Assembly (NCBI GenBank): GCA_026392775.1
Contig: JAPLBK010000034.1
Span: 1 to 48,998, forward strand
Origin: Actinomycetota bacterium
Lineage (GTDB): Bacteria > Actinomycetota > Actinomycetes > Nanopelagicales > Nanopelagicaceae
Direction: 5' to 3'
Length of the DNA stretch: 48,998 nt
Positions 18,126 through 28,032 of the stretch are shown one piece after another; position 1 is the first letter of the stretch, and every line of letters starts with the position of its first letter. Below the pieces are notes generated by a model that worked only from the letters and a program-made list of their open reading frames with translations, did not search any database and was not told where the DNA came from. The position numbers and the translations under genes are program-made.

Positions 18126-18568
18126 TTACTTATCGCGACGCTAACTCCTTTGACATCCCTGTTCTGGTTTCTTTAGATAAAGAGTTGTTTCCATATTCGC
18201 CTTGGTCTGCAGGCCAATATCGCGAAGAGATCTCTGCCCCCACGCGCCTCTTTGTTCTCGCACTTGATGATGCAAGCAGTGTTATTGGCTATGCAGGGGT
18301 TTTTGCACCAGGGGGCGCTGAAGCTGATGTTTTAACGGTGGGTGTGGTTCCGCAGCATCGCGGGCAGGGGATAGCGCGCGAACTAATGGCAGGTATTACC
18401 AAGTGGGCGATAGCTCAAGGCTCAATTGCCATGATGTTAGAGGTTAAAACCGACAACGTAGAAGCAATTTCTTTGTATGAATCCCTTGGATACTCAAAGC
18501 TAAATGTTCGAAAAGATTACTTTGGAAGTGGCTTAGATGCATTAGTGATGCGCAAGGAGCTGCCATGA
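18122..18568 (+). CDS. rimI: GNAT N-acetyltransferase, RimI-like (ribosomal protein S18 alanine N-acetyltransferase)
   Basis: 148 residues, one GNAT domain. The acetyl-CoA-binding loop is [15 protein letters not shown]; the following [15 protein letters not shown] is the usual RimI C-terminal signature ([22 protein letters not shown]). It sits between tsaB and tsaD with ATGA overlaps on both sides, the conserved tsaB-rimI-tsaD order. Known RimI acetylates the N-terminal alanine of S18; in actinobacteria it may act more broadly. Confidence 0.92.
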   Translation: MITYRDANSFDIPVLVSLDKELFPYSPWSAGQYREEISAPTRLFVLALDDASSVIGYAGVFAPGGAEADVLTVGVVPQHRGQGIARELMAGITKWAIAQGSIAMMLEVKTDNVEAISLYESLGYSKLNVRKDYFGSGLDALVMRKELP

Positions 18569-19599
18569 GTGAGCCACTAGTACTGGGAATTGAAACATCG
18601 TGTGATGAGACTGCAGTTGGAATTGTGCGTGGGCGCACATTGCTGGCAAATGTCATTGCATCTAGCGTTGAAGAGCATGCCCGTTTTGGGGGAGTTGTTC
18701 CTGAAATTGCTAGTCGTGCGCATTTAGAGGCAATGCAGCCAACTATTAAGAGGGCGCTAGCTGATGCAAAGGTTTCACTTGCAGACATTGATGCAATTGC
18801 TGTTACGGCCGGTCCTGGTTTGGTGGGTGCGTTGCTTGTTGGTGTGGGATCTGCCGCAGGTCTTGCCATTGGTTTAAGTAAACCGATTTATGCAGTTAAT
18901 CATTTAGCGGCCCACGTTAGCGTAGATTACTTAACGCATGCGCAAGAGATTGAACCAACGATTGCACTACTTGTAAGCGGTGGGCACTCATCACTTTTGC
19001 AGGTCAATGACATTACATCTTCGGTTGTGAAGTTAGGCCAAACTATTGATGATGCTGCAGGTGAAGCCTTTGACAAGATAGCGAGAGTAATGAAGTTAGG
19101 TTTTCCTGGGGGACCTGCTATTGATGCAATTGCTAAAGAGGGAAATGCCACTGCCATTGACTTTCCACGTGGTCTTACAACTGCTAATGATTGGCAAACA
19201 CGTCCCTACGACTTTTCATTCTCTGGTTTAAAGACCGCTGTTGCTAGATATCTAGAAAGTGTTCCAGATTATGTTCGCGCCGATGTTGCAGCCTCTTTCC
19301 AAGAATCCATTGTTGATGTCTTGATGCTAAAAGCCCTGTCGGCATGTAACGAGAGTGGGATTGATTCATTGGTTATTGCTGGGGGCGTTGCCGCCAACTC
19401 CAGATTAAGAGCTGTGGCTGCTACGCGCTGTGAAAAGGCCGGTATTGCCTTGAGGATCCCGGCCCCAGGCCTTTGCACCGATAATGGAGCCATGGTGGCC
19501 AGCCTGGGCGCTCTGATGGCAGCAGCTGGGCGTGAGCCTAGCCCTGTCGCCTTTGATGCCGATTCCAGCCTGCCGGTAACAGTTGTGAGCCTGTCCTAG
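18565..19599 (+). CDS. tsaD: tRNA N6-adenosine threonylcarbamoyltransferase TsaD
   Basis: 344 residues. Catalyses transfer of threonylcarbamoyl from TC-AMP to A37 of tRNA. Begins [16 protein letters not shown]; metal-binding [10 protein letters not shown], the [14 protein letters not shown] block, SGGHSSLL, and [11 protein letters not shown] with CTDNGAMVA near the C-terminus are all characteristic. Last gene of the tsaE-tsaB-rimI-tsaD cluster; the groES promoter region begins within 10 bases of its stop. Confidence 0.97.
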   Translation: MSEPLVLGIETSCDETAVGIVRGRTLLANVIASSVEEHARFGGVVPEIASRAHLEAMQPTIKRALADAKVSLADIDAIAVTAGPGLVGALLVGVGSAAGLAIGLSKPIYAVNHLAAHVSVDYLTHAQEIEPTIALLVSGGHSSLLQVNDITSSVVKLGQTIDDAAGEAFDKIARVMKLGFPGGPAIDAIAKEGNATAIDFPRGLTTANDWQTRPYDFSFSGLKTAVARYLESVPDYVRADVAASFQESIVDVLMLKALSACNESGIDSLVIAGGVAANSRLRAVAATRCEKAGIALRIPAPGLCTDNGAMVASLGALMAAAGREPSPVAFDADSSLPVTVVSLS

Positions 19600-19604
19600 C
19601 CGAT

Positions 19605-19633
19605 TTGCCCTCTGGAATAGCCCCGTCTAACCT
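19605..19633 (+). promoter_or_regulatory. groES promoter (sigma-A type)
   Basis: TTGCCC (19605-19610), 17-base spacer, TAACCT (19628-19633). The predicted start lies within the following CIRCE element. A second, overlapping element GGAAT (19614-19618), 18 bases, GTT (19637-19639) matches the SigR/SigH consensus of actinobacteria. Confidence 0.65.
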
Positions 19634-19637
19634 TGCG

Positions 19638-19664
19638 TTAGCACTCACGGGTCCACACTGCTAA
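19638..19664 (+). promoter_or_regulatory. CIRCE operator (HrcA binding site)
   Basis: TTAGCACTC (19638-19646), 9-base spacer, then CACTGCTAA (19656-19664). Consensus CIRCE is TTAGCACTC-N9-GAGTGCTAA; the left arm is perfect, the right arm matches 7 of 9. It lies just after the -10 box of groES, the normal place for repression by HrcA. Confidence 0.88.
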
Positions 19665-19707
19665 CCGGGCCCGCACGAGCAAATCTGAACTAAAAGGAGT
19701 TAGGCAC

Positions 19708-19995
19708 ATGGCCATTAAGCCACTAGAAGATCGCATCGTAATCAAGACAAACGAAGCTGAAACAACAACAGCATCTGGTCTTGTTATCCCAGATACAGCA
19801 AAAGAAAAGCCACAAGAGGGCGTTGTCATTGCAGTTGGTCCAGGTCGCTTTGACGATGGTGTTCGCGTTCCAATGGATGTCAAAGTTGGCGATGTAGTTC
19901 TTTATAGCAAGTACGGCGGAACTGAAATCAAGCACGGTGGAGATGACCTCTTGGTTCTTTCAGCACGCGACATTCTCGCTGTAATCGAGAAGTAA
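19708..19995 (+). CDS. groES: co-chaperonin GroES
   Basis: 95 residues, normal length. GroES caps the GroEL cavity as a heptameric lid. Begins [21 protein letters not shown] with the mobile loop following ([18 protein letters not shown]), and the conserved [26 protein letters not shown] ribosome-binding site. Preceded by a promoter with CIRCE; groL starts directly at the next base after its stop. Confidence 0.98.
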   Translation: MAIKPLEDRIVIKTNEAETTTASGLVIPDTAKEKPQEGVVIAVGPGRFDDGVRVPMDVKVGDVVLYSKYGGTEIKHGGDDLLVLSARDILAVIEK

Positions 19996-21636
<1,641 letters not shown>

Positions 21637-21650
21637 GAAAAGAACTCAGT

Positions 21651-21692
21651 AGAAAAGCCCCGCAGAAAAATCTGCGGGGCTTTTCTTTTTCA
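21651..21692 (+). terminator. bidirectional terminator between groL and whiB
   Basis: A perfect 16-bp stem (21651-21666 with 21671-21686), AAAA loop, T-run on the + strand (CTTTTTC) and a T-rich flank on the - strand (TTTTCT...). Serves the convergent genes groL and whiB. Confidence 0.93.
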
Positions 21693-21714
21693 ACTCAGGA
21701 GGTAGAGTTAAAAC

Positions 21715-22017
21715 TTATGAGGCATGTGAAATATCTGGACTCTCTTCTTTTCCAAGGATTGTTAAGCGATCATCTTCTGAAAGACCGCCCCAAATTCCAT
21801 ATGGCTCTTGCACAGCAAGTGCGTGTGCTCGGCAAGCTGCGATTACTGGGCATGCTGCACAGATTGCCTTTGCAGTGTTTTCACGATTGCGCCGGCGTGG
21901 ACCACGTTCTCCATCTGGATGGAAAAACATCTCACTGGGAAGCTCGCGGCATGAGCCTTGGTACTGCCACTCCCATTCATCGGCAACGGGGCGGGGTAAA
22001 CGTGATGTTTCAGCCAT
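21715..22017 (-). CDS. WhiB-family iron-sulfur regulator (WhiB3/WhiD-like)
   Basis: 100 residues from the preferred ATG at 22017. WhiB proteins hold a [4Fe-4S] cluster and act with sigma-A. Cluster cysteines are C23, C53, C56 and C62 (C-x29-C-x2-C-x5-C) and the turn GIWGG is at 74-78. The segment FFHPDGERG resembles WhiB3 of Mycobacterium and WhiD of Streptomyces, regulators tied to redox state and late growth. The frame is open 14 residues further upstream, but a TTGAAC-17-TACAGT promoter ends six bases before the 22017 ATG, which predicts a leaderless mRNA starting there. Convergent with groL, divergent from the next regulator. Confidence 0.93.
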   Translation of the reverse strand: MAETSRLPRPVADEWEWQYQGSCRELPSEMFFHPDGERGPRRRNRENTAKAICAACPVIAACRAHALAVQEPYGIWGGLSEDDRLTILGKEESPDISHAS

Positions 22018-22023
22018 TGCCAT

Positions 22024-22052
22024 ACTGTACAACCGCGCCATAGGTTGTTCAA
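22024..22052 (-). promoter_or_regulatory. whiB promoter, leaderless
   Basis: On the - strand: TTGAAC (22052-22047), 17-base spacer, TACAGT (22029-22024), six bases, ATG at 22017. One copy of the direct repeat GGTTGTTCA (+ strand 22043-22051) overlaps the -35 box. Confidence 0.65.
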
Positions 22053-22077
22053 GCCCCAACGCTCCAAAGGTTGTTCA
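22043..22077 (+). repeat. direct repeat GGTTGTTCA in the whiB/regulator gap
   Basis: Two identical 9-base copies at 22043-22051 and 22069-22077, 26 bases start to start. The first overlaps the whiB -35 box. They lie between two divergent regulators and could be operator half-sites for either product. Confidence 0.5.
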
Positions 22078-22127
22078 TGGGCGTGTTTCAACTGGTGAGT
22101 TTGCCCACTTCAGGTAAGGATTGGGGC

Positions 22128-23012
22128 GTGGCAGCCAAAGAAGAGCACCTGACGGTAGCAGCCGTAGCTCGGCGACTGGGCGTGGCCCCTGCCACTCTGC
22201 GAACCTGGGATCGCCGCTATGGCCTTGGGCCATCTGCCCATGAGAGCGGTGAACATAGACGTTACTGTCCAAAGGATTTGGCCCGTCTGATATTAATGCG
22301 CAGATTAATCACCAATGGAGTCTCACCTGCTGATGCTGCCGAGCAGGCGAAAAACCATAAAGGCACAATGGGCAGTGAAACACTTGTTGCCGATTATGTA
22401 GTTCGTGACGATTTAGTCGCCGCATTACATAAGGCTGCTAAAGCTTTAGATAAGAAATTTATTGAAGCGGCTTTGCGCAAGGATTTTGCACAACACGGGG
22501 TTCAAATATCCTGGTCTGAAGTCATAGTTCCTCTTTTGGTCATAGTGGGCAATGAGTGGCAGGCAAGTGGCACCGGAGTTGAAGTCGAGCATCTGCTCAC
22601 TGAAGTGCTCAAAGGTATTTTGCGTGAACAAGTTGAAGAGATTAAGAAACCAGTAAATGCCCGTCCAGTTCTCTTGGCCTCGGTGGGTGAAGAAGTACAT
22701 TCACTAGCTTTGCACGCACTTGCTGCTGCTCTGGCAGAGCGCAAAATTGAAACATATTTTCTTGGATCTAGAACTCCACTTGAGGCATTGTGTGCAGTCA
22801 TCACTAGATCAGCGCCACCGGCTGTGTTTTTATGGGCGCAGCTTTCCAAAAATGCCAATCCAAAGTATTTCAATGAGATTCCATCAATTAGGCCAATGCC
22901 ACGTGTGGTTCTGGGTGGGCCTGGGTGGAACCACGAGCAGTGCAAAGACGTGACTGTGGTTGGAGATCTCTCACAAGCAGTGGCTGAGATCGAGCATGCC
23001 GTAGGCCTATAG
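22128..23012 (+). CDS. MerR-type regulator with B12-binding (CarH/LitR-like) domain
   Basis: 294 residues from GTG 22128, preceded by AGGTAAGGA; the frame is open further upstream but that part has no family similarity. Residues 7-75 are a MerR DNA-binding domain (LTVAAVARRLGVAPATLRTW, then RRYGLGPSAHESGEHRRY). Residues 90-165 resemble the helical cobalamin cap and residues 178-294 the Rossmann-like cobalamin domain. W144, E154 and H155 form W-x9-EH, the signature of CarH/LitR light-sensing adenosylcobalamin proteins, and H191 in EEVHSLA stands where the lower cobalt ligand is found. Q145 follows the tryptophan where Thermus CarH has the light-state upper ligand histidine. Likely a light- or B12-responsive repressor; targets may include itself and whiB. 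Confidence 0.85.
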   Translation: MAAKEEHLTVAAVARRLGVAPATLRTWDRRYGLGPSAHESGEHRRYCPKDLARLILMRRLITNGVSPADAAEQAKNHKGTMGSETLVADYVVRDDLVAALHKAAKALDKKFIEAALRKDFAQHGVQISWSEVIVPLLVIVGNEWQASGTGVEVEHLLTEVLKGILREQVEEIKKPVNARPVLLASVGEEVHSLALHALAAALAERKIETYFLGSRTPLEALCAVITRSAPPAVFLWAQLSKNANPKYFNEIPSIRPMPRVVLGGPGWNHEQCKDVTVVGDLSQAVAEIEHAVGL

Positions 23013-23148
23013 AGCCCTTGGAACTGGAGAAGGCGTAAAAGTAGTGATTGTGCGGTCTATATCTCCCGCTCTGGCAGTAGTTTTTAGTTTAAGCCAGCCC
23101 CGCATGGCTATAGGCTTTACCTAGCTACCGCCAAGAAGGAGTTCGCCA

Positions 23149-26100
23149 GTGTCGGCACAGGATTTTGGTGCAAATGATTGGCTCGTCGATGAAATGTACG
23201 AGCACTATCTGCAGGATCCTTTTTCTGTAGACCCTGCGTGGGTTGAGTACTTTAAAAACAATAAACCAGGCACTCCTGCGAGTCCTTCCCCACCATCCAC
23301 TGCAGTTTCAAAGGGTGTTCCACCTGTCCCAAAGGCTTCGAAAAAAGCTCTAGCTCCACAACCAGTTGCACCTGTTGAGGTCGTTGCACCGGTTCCGCAC
23401 GTTCAGCCAATCGTGCGCGAAAGTGCTGCGCCACAACCAAAGCCTGCTGATCCAGTTGTTAAACCAGCACCAGTTTTAAGTACACCGAGTGCTTCAACTC
23501 TTGAGGTAATTCGTGGAGTTTCTGCCCGCGTCGTTCAAAGTATGGAAGCCTCACTTTCAGTTCCAACGGCCACATCAGTGCGCGCAGTTCCTGCCAAGTT
23601 AATGATCGATAACCGCATCGTGATTAACAATCACATGAAGCGTGCTCGTGGTGGAAAAGTTTCTTTCACTCACATCATCGCTTATGCCATGATCAAAGCA
23701 GTTCGTGCGATGCCAGAGATGAACGCATTCTTTGGCGAACTAGATGGAAAGCCAGCAATTGGAAAACCTGAGCATATCAATCTTGGTGTTGCCATCGATT
23801 TAGCTAAAGCCGATGGATCACGTCAGCTCCTAGTGCCGTCAGTAAAAGGTTGTGAATCTTTAGATTTCGCGCAGTTCCGCAGCGCTTATGAAACAGTAGT
23901 GAAGAAGGCACGCGATGGTTCTTTAACTGTTGAAGATTTTGCAGGAACAACAATGTCTATTACTAACCCAGGAACAATTGGAACAGTTCACTCAGTGCCA
24001 CGTCTGGTTCAGGGTCAGGGCTTGATTCTGGGCGTTGGAGCATTGGATTACCCAGCAGAGTTCGCGGGTTCTAGTGAGGAGACTTTGGCACGCCTAGCCA
24101 TCAGCAAGGTTGTCACTCTCACAAGTACCTATGATCACCGTATTATTCAAGGCGCAACTTCAGGTGATTTCCTGCGCAGAATGCATGAATATATTTTGGG
24201 AGCAGATGGTTTCTATGATGAAATCTTCACAGCCTTACATATCCCGTATGAGCCAATTCGTTGGGCAGCAGATAAAGAGTTTGCCCATGAAGAAGAGATT
24301 GATAAGACTGCGCGTATTCAGCAGTTAATCCAGGCATATCGAACCAATGGCCACTTAATGGCAGATTTTGATCCGTTGGAATATGTTCAGCGCAACCATC
24401 CAGATTTAGATGTCCAAAGCCATGGCTTATCGCTGTGGGATCTAGATCGTGAGTTTGCAACTGGTGGCTTTGGCGGGCAGAAGTTCATGTTGCTACGAAA
24501 AATCCTTGGAATCTTGCGTGATTCGTACTGTCGCACAGTAGGTGTTGAGTACATGTATATCGATGATCCTGCAGAGCGCAAATGGATTCAAGAGCGGGTT
24601 GAAGTTGGAGTGCAAAATCTTCCACGTGAAGAACAACTTCGAATCCTTTACAAGCTCAATAGCGCCGAAGCTTTTGAGAACTTCTTGCAAACCAAATTTG
24701 TTGGACAAAAGCGTTTCTCACTAGAAGGTGGCGAATCTGTTATTCCACTTCTCGATGCCGTGATTTCATCTGCAGCAGAAACAAAGTTGGATGAAGTCTG
24801 TATTGGAATGCCACACCGAGGACGCCTCAATGTTTTGGCAAATATCGCCGGAAAATCAGCAGGACAGATTTTCCAAGAGTTTCAAGGTCACTATGCAGAC
24901 AATCAAGTTCAAGGATCCGGCGATGTTAAGTACCATTTAGGTACTGAAGGAGTTTTCACCGCGCACTCTGGTGCGACAACAAAGATTTATTTGGCCGCAA
25001 ACCCTTCACATCTAGAGGCCGTAAACCCAGTTCTCGAGGGCATTGTTCGCGCTAAGCAAGATCGCCTCAATATTAAAAACGCATATTCAATCCTGCCTAT
25101 TTTGCTTCACGGAGATGCAGCCTTTGCTGCACAAGGTGTTAATGCAGAAGTTCTACAGATGTCTCAATTAGCTGGATATCGCACAGGAGGAAGTATTCAT
25201 ATTGTCGTCAATAACCAGGTGGGCTTTACTACTGCACCCAGTGCAGCTCGTTCTTCACGTTATTCAACTGATTTTGCCAAGATTATTCAGGCACCTGTTT
25301 TCCATGTGAACGGTGATGATCCAGAGGCGTGTGTTCGCATTGCTCACTTAGCTTTTGAATATCGCCAAGAGTTCAAAAAAGATGTTGTTATTGACATGGT
25401 TTGCTACCGCCGCCGTGGTCACAATGAAGGTGACGAGCCAAGCTTTACTCAGCCATTGATGTACAAACTCATTGATGCAAAGCGCTCAACACGACTTCTT
25501 TACACCGAAGCACTTATTGGTCGCGGTGACATCACAGTTGAAGAATCAGAAGAAGTAGCACGCGATTACCAAACTCAGCTAGAAGCCGTCTTTGCTGCAG
25601 TTAATAATTTGAGTGCCGAAACTAACCCAAACTTCAAGGCACCAGTAGCAGCGGATGCAAACACAATTGTTACTTCAATTCCAGAAGAGCTAGCTCGTGA
25701 GATTGCTGCAACTCAAACTGCTACCCCAGAGGGCTTCAGCGTTCATCCAAAACTTTCACCACAGTTGGCTAAGCGCGTTGAGTCACTCAATGATGCCTCA
25801 ATTGATTGGTCAACTGGAGAAATGTTGGCATTTGGTTCACTTCTTAAAGAAGGACGTCCCATCCGCCTGGCTGGTCAAGACGCACGACGTGGAACTTTCT
25901 CTAACCGCCATGCAGTGATCGTTGATAAAGAAAATGGAAATGAGTGGACACCACTTCGTGCATTAATATCTGATGTAAATCAATTCTTTGTTGTTGACTC
26001 TCTTCTCAGTGAATACGCCGCCATGGGCTTTGAGTATGGATATAGCGTTGAGCGCGAAGAGGCCCTTGTTTTATGGGAAGGCCAATTCGGAGATTTTGCT

Positions 26101-26829
26101 AATGGTGCTCAAACAATTATTGATGAGTTCATTTCATCGGCTCTTCAAAAGTGGGGTGAGCGCTCATCCGTTGTTCTGCTCTTGCCTCATGGTTATGAAG
26201 GACAGGGACCAGATCACTCATCAGGACGTATTGAGCGCTACTTACAACTGTGCGCTGAACAAAACATGACTGTGGCTCAGCCATCATCTCCTGCTTCTTA
26301 CTTCCACTTACTGCGCTGGCATGCAAAGAACCCTGCTCGCCGCCCAATGATTGTCTTCACACCTAAATCAATGTTGCGCCTCAAAGCTGCAGCATCAGCA
26401 TTGAGTGATTTTACTTCAGGACACTTCCGGCCAGTAATTGCTGATGATTCAGTTACTAACGCCTCTCGAGTGATCTTCTGCTCTGGCAAGGTTTATCACG
26501 ATCTAGTAGCAGAGCGCACAAAGCTGGGTGAAACTTCAACTGCAATTGTTCGCGTTGAGCTTTTGTATCCACTCCCAATTGATGAAATGGTTGTAGAAGC
26601 TAATAAGCATCCAAGTGCTAATTTGTTGTGGGTGCAAGATGAACCTGCAAATCAAGGTCCATGGTCACACATTGCACTTCGCACATCAGAACAACATGGT
26701 GGTCATGGATTTGGTTCACGTATGTTACGTCGCATATCTCGCAGAGCAACAGCTGCACCTGCAACCGGAAATCATCACTTGCATGAAGATGAGCAAAAAG
26801 CATTAATGCTCGAAGCTTTCACACGTTAA
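23149..26829 (+). CDS. kgd: multifunctional 2-oxoglutarate dehydrogenase E2-E1 (Kgd/OdhA type)
   Basis: 1226 residues, matching the ~1230-residue actinobacterial enzyme. Runs the oxidative 2-oxoglutarate step of the TCA cycle. An N-terminal E1-like helix segment (GANDWLVDEMYEHYLQDPFS) is followed by a Pro/Ala/Val-rich linker (about 40-120) without a lipoyl domain, then an E2-type acyltransferase domain (about 120-360) with TYDHRIIQG, then the thiamine-diphosphate E1 part (about 400-1226) with GMPHRGRLNVLANI, HLGTEG and RRRGHNEGDEPSFTQP. GTG start after AAGGAG. Its end overlaps the convergent sodX gene by 4 bases. Confidence 0.97.
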   Translation: MSAQDFGANDWLVDEMYEHYLQDPFSVDPAWVEYFKNNKPGTPASPSPPSTAVSKGVPPVPKASKKALAPQPVAPVEVVAPVPHVQPIVRESAAPQPKPADPVVKPAPVLSTPSASTLEVIRGVSARVVQSMEASLSVPTATSVRAVPAKLMIDNRIVINNHMKRARGGKVSFTHIIAYAMIKAVRAMPEMNAFFGELDGKPAIGKPEHINLGVAIDLAKADGSRQLLVPSVKGCESLDFAQFRSAYETVVKKARDGSLTVEDFAGTTMSITNPGTIGTVHSVPRLVQGQGLILGVGALDYPAEFAGSSEETLARLAISKVVTLTSTYDHRIIQGATSGDFLRRMHEYILGADGFYDEIFTALHIPYEPIRWAADKEFAHEEEIDKTARIQQLIQAYRTNGHLMADFDPLEYVQRNHPDLDVQSHGLSLWDLDREFATGGFGGQKFMLLRKILGILRDSYCRTVGVEYMYIDDPAERKWIQERVEVGVQNLPREEQLRILYKLNSAEAFENFLQTKFVGQKRFSLEGGESVIPLLDAVISSAAETKLDEVCIGMPHRGRLNVLANIAGKSAGQIFQEFQGHYADNQVQGSGDVKYHLGTEGVFTAHSGATTKIYLAANPSHLEAVNPVLEGIVRAKQDRLNIKNAYSILPILLHGDAAFAAQGVNAEVLQMSQLAGYRTGGSIHIVVNNQVGFTTAPSAARSSRYSTDFAKIIQAPVFHVNGDDPEACVRIAHLAFEYRQEFKKDVVIDMVCYRRRGHNEGDEPSFTQPLMYKLIDAKRSTRLLYTEALIGRGDITVEESEEVARDYQTQLEAVFAAVNNLSAETNPNFKAPVAADANTIVTSIPEELAREIAATQTATPEGFSVHPKLSPQLAKRVESLNDASIDWSTGEMLAFGSLLKEGRPIRLAGQDARRGTFSNRHAVIVDKENGNEWTPLRALISDVNQFFVVDSLLSEYAAMGFEYGYSVEREEALVLWEGQFGDFANGAQTIIDEFISSALQKWGERSSVVLLLPHGYEGQGPDHSSGRIERYLQLCAEQNMTVAQPSSPASYFHLLRWHAKNPARRPMIVFTPKSMLRLKAAASALSDFTSGHFRPVIADDSVTNASRVIFCSGKVYHDLVAERTKLGETSTAIVRVELLYPLPIDEMVVEANKHPSANLLWVQDEPANQGPWSHIALRTSEQHGGHGFGSRMLRRISRRATAAPATGNHHLHEDEQKALMLEAFTR

Positions 26830-27155
26830 ACGAGTTTTTTGCCTCGCTTGTAGCGAAATAGAACCACACCAAGAATTTCCTCTGGATCTATCCAACCCCA
26901 AATTCGCGAATCTGTGCTCTCGTTAGCATCGCCCTCAACCCAATACTTACCGCTGTGAAACTTCTGAACTCGTTTAACTAAAAAGATTCCTGGTTTCTCT
27001 TCACGTTCAACAACAACGACCTTGCCGAGTATTGAGTTTCCAACTGCGCTTAAAGCCGCGGCCCCATCTATCCAACTGACAAAGAGCCAATCCCCATCTC
27101 GGTATGCGGGAAGCATGGAGCCTCCAGATACCTTGACTGTGCCAAATTTGCTCAT
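26826..27155 (-). CDS. sodX: Ni-superoxide dismutase maturation protease (peptidase S26)
   Basis: 109 residues, no transmembrane segment, so cytoplasmic unlike ordinary signal peptidases. S26 motifs are present: the serine in SGGSMLPAYRDGD (S13), the lysine in LVKRVQ (K61) and the C-terminal box VEGDANESTDSRIWGWIDP. Such small S26 proteins next to sodN cut the Ni-SOD propeptide so that a free N-terminal histidine can bind nickel. It is divergent from sodN with a 61-base gap holding an inverted repeat, and its end overlaps the kgd stop. Confidence 0.9.
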   Translation of the reverse strand: MSKFGTVKVSGGSMLPAYRDGDWLFVSWIDGAAALSAVGNSILGKVVVVEREEKPGIFLVKRVQKFHSGKYWVEGDANESTDSRIWGWIDPEEILGVVLFRYKRGKKLV

Positions 27156-27176
27156 GGGCGGTAGTCTCGCACTTAC

Positions 27177-27202
27177 GAGCCTTAAACATCCATCGAAGGC
27201 TC
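27177..27202. promoter_or_regulatory. inverted repeat between sodX and sodN
   Basis: GAGCCTT (27177-27183) and AAGGCTC (27196-27202), 12-base spacer, perfect 7-bp arms. It is centred in the divergent gap, so it may be an operator acting on both genes, for instance for a nickel-responsive Fur-family protein. No matching published box is recognised. Confidence 0.45.
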
Positions 27203-27216
27203 ACAAGGGGAGAAAC

Positions 27217-27606
27217 ATGTTTGCACCAAAGACAACTGTCTACGCACACTGCGATCTTCCATGTGGTGTTTACGATCCAGCCCAAGCAAAGATTGAGGCT
27301 CTATCTGTAAAAGCATGCATGGAGAAATATGCAGCTAATTCTGATGCGGATTTCCGCTCACGTTCTGTTGCAATCAAAGAAGAGCGCTCACACCAAGTCA
27401 AAGAACACCTATGGGTTCTTTGGACTGATTATTTCAAGGCACCACACTTTGAGGCCTACCCACAACTGCACTCACTATTTAATGATGCAACCAAGCTTGC
27501 AGGTGCTGCTGGCACAAAGGGAACTCAAGATGTTGCAGTTGCAGATAAGTTGATCACAAAAATCGATGAAATTGCAGAGATTTTCTGGGCAACTAAAAAA
27601 GCTTAA
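27217..27606 (+). CDS. sodN: nickel superoxide dismutase
   Basis: 129 residues. Converts superoxide to hydrogen peroxide and oxygen, as a homohexamer. The N-terminus is MFAPKTTVYA followed by HCDLPCGVYDP, the nickel hook HCxxPCGxY: after removal of the 10-residue propeptide His1, Cys2 and Cys6 ligate nickel. The rest (SHQVKEHLWVLWTDYFKAPH) matches the four-helix body. The ATG at 27217 with GGGGAG is the true start; the frame is open back to 27022 but that part overlaps sodX. Its stop overlaps the convergent thioesterase-like gene by 4 bases. Confidence 0.96.
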   Translation: MFAPKTTVYAHCDLPCGVYDPAQAKIEALSVKACMEKYAANSDADFRSRSVAIKEERSHQVKEHLWVLWTDYFKAPHFEAYPQLHSLFNDATKLAGAAGTKGTQDVAVADKLITKIDEIAEIFWATKKA

Positions 27607-28007
27607 GCAATTAAAGATTGGGCGGCGGTGCGGGCGAGAAATGAAACTCGCTCCACCGCCGATCTTTTTATCATGGCAGCGGCGACTTGGCGTTCACCTT
27701 CATAAACTTCACATTCAAAAGTCAATTCACGATTTTCAACTTCAATACAGGTAGACACTGCACGCAGTTCAGCACCGATAGAAGATGGACTCAAAGTAAT
27801 CATTTCAAAACTAATGGGGATTGTTGTCTCTTCTGGCTCTAAATGCTCATCCATGGAGATAATCGCTGCATGCTCCATGAGTGAAATCAACTGTGATTGA
27901 GAAACGATTGGTAGATCACCAATTCCCATGGCAACAGATGTGTCACCAGCCCGCACCGTCATGACCGTTAAGCCAACGGCCCCGATGAGTTCCTCTGTAG
28001 GTTTCAT
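27603..28007 (-). CDS. hotdog-fold thioesterase-like protein (FlK-like)
   Basis: 134 residues. The pattern MTVRAGDTSVAMGIGDLPIVSQSQLISLMEHAA followed by EPEETTIPISFEM resembles the fluoroacetyl-CoA thioesterase-like hotdog family: a substrate-loop proline-rich start, then SLMEHAA with the catalytic-site glutamate and TTIPISFE strand (only short parts are quoted as single motifs: SQLISLMEHAA and EETTIPISFE). Substrate unknown. It lies 25 bases after rsrA on the same strand, so it is probably the third gene of a sigR-rsrA transcript; a TAAGTT hexamer 7 bases before its ATG could also give its own leaderless start. Confidence 0.7.
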   Translation of the reverse strand: MKPTEELIGAVGLTVMTVRAGDTSVAMGIGDLPIVSQSQLISLMEHAAIISMDEHLEPEETTIPISFEMITLSPSSIGAELRAVSTCIEVENRELTFECEVYEGERQVAAAMIKRSAVERVSFLARTAAQSLIA

Positions 28008-28032
28008 GATTAATAACTTACCTGCTTAAACC

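Noticed and set aside
27022..27216. N-terminal extension of sodN
   Set aside because: Would overlap sodX and place residues before the Ni-SOD propeptide; the ATG at 27217 has its own binding site and gives the right propeptide.
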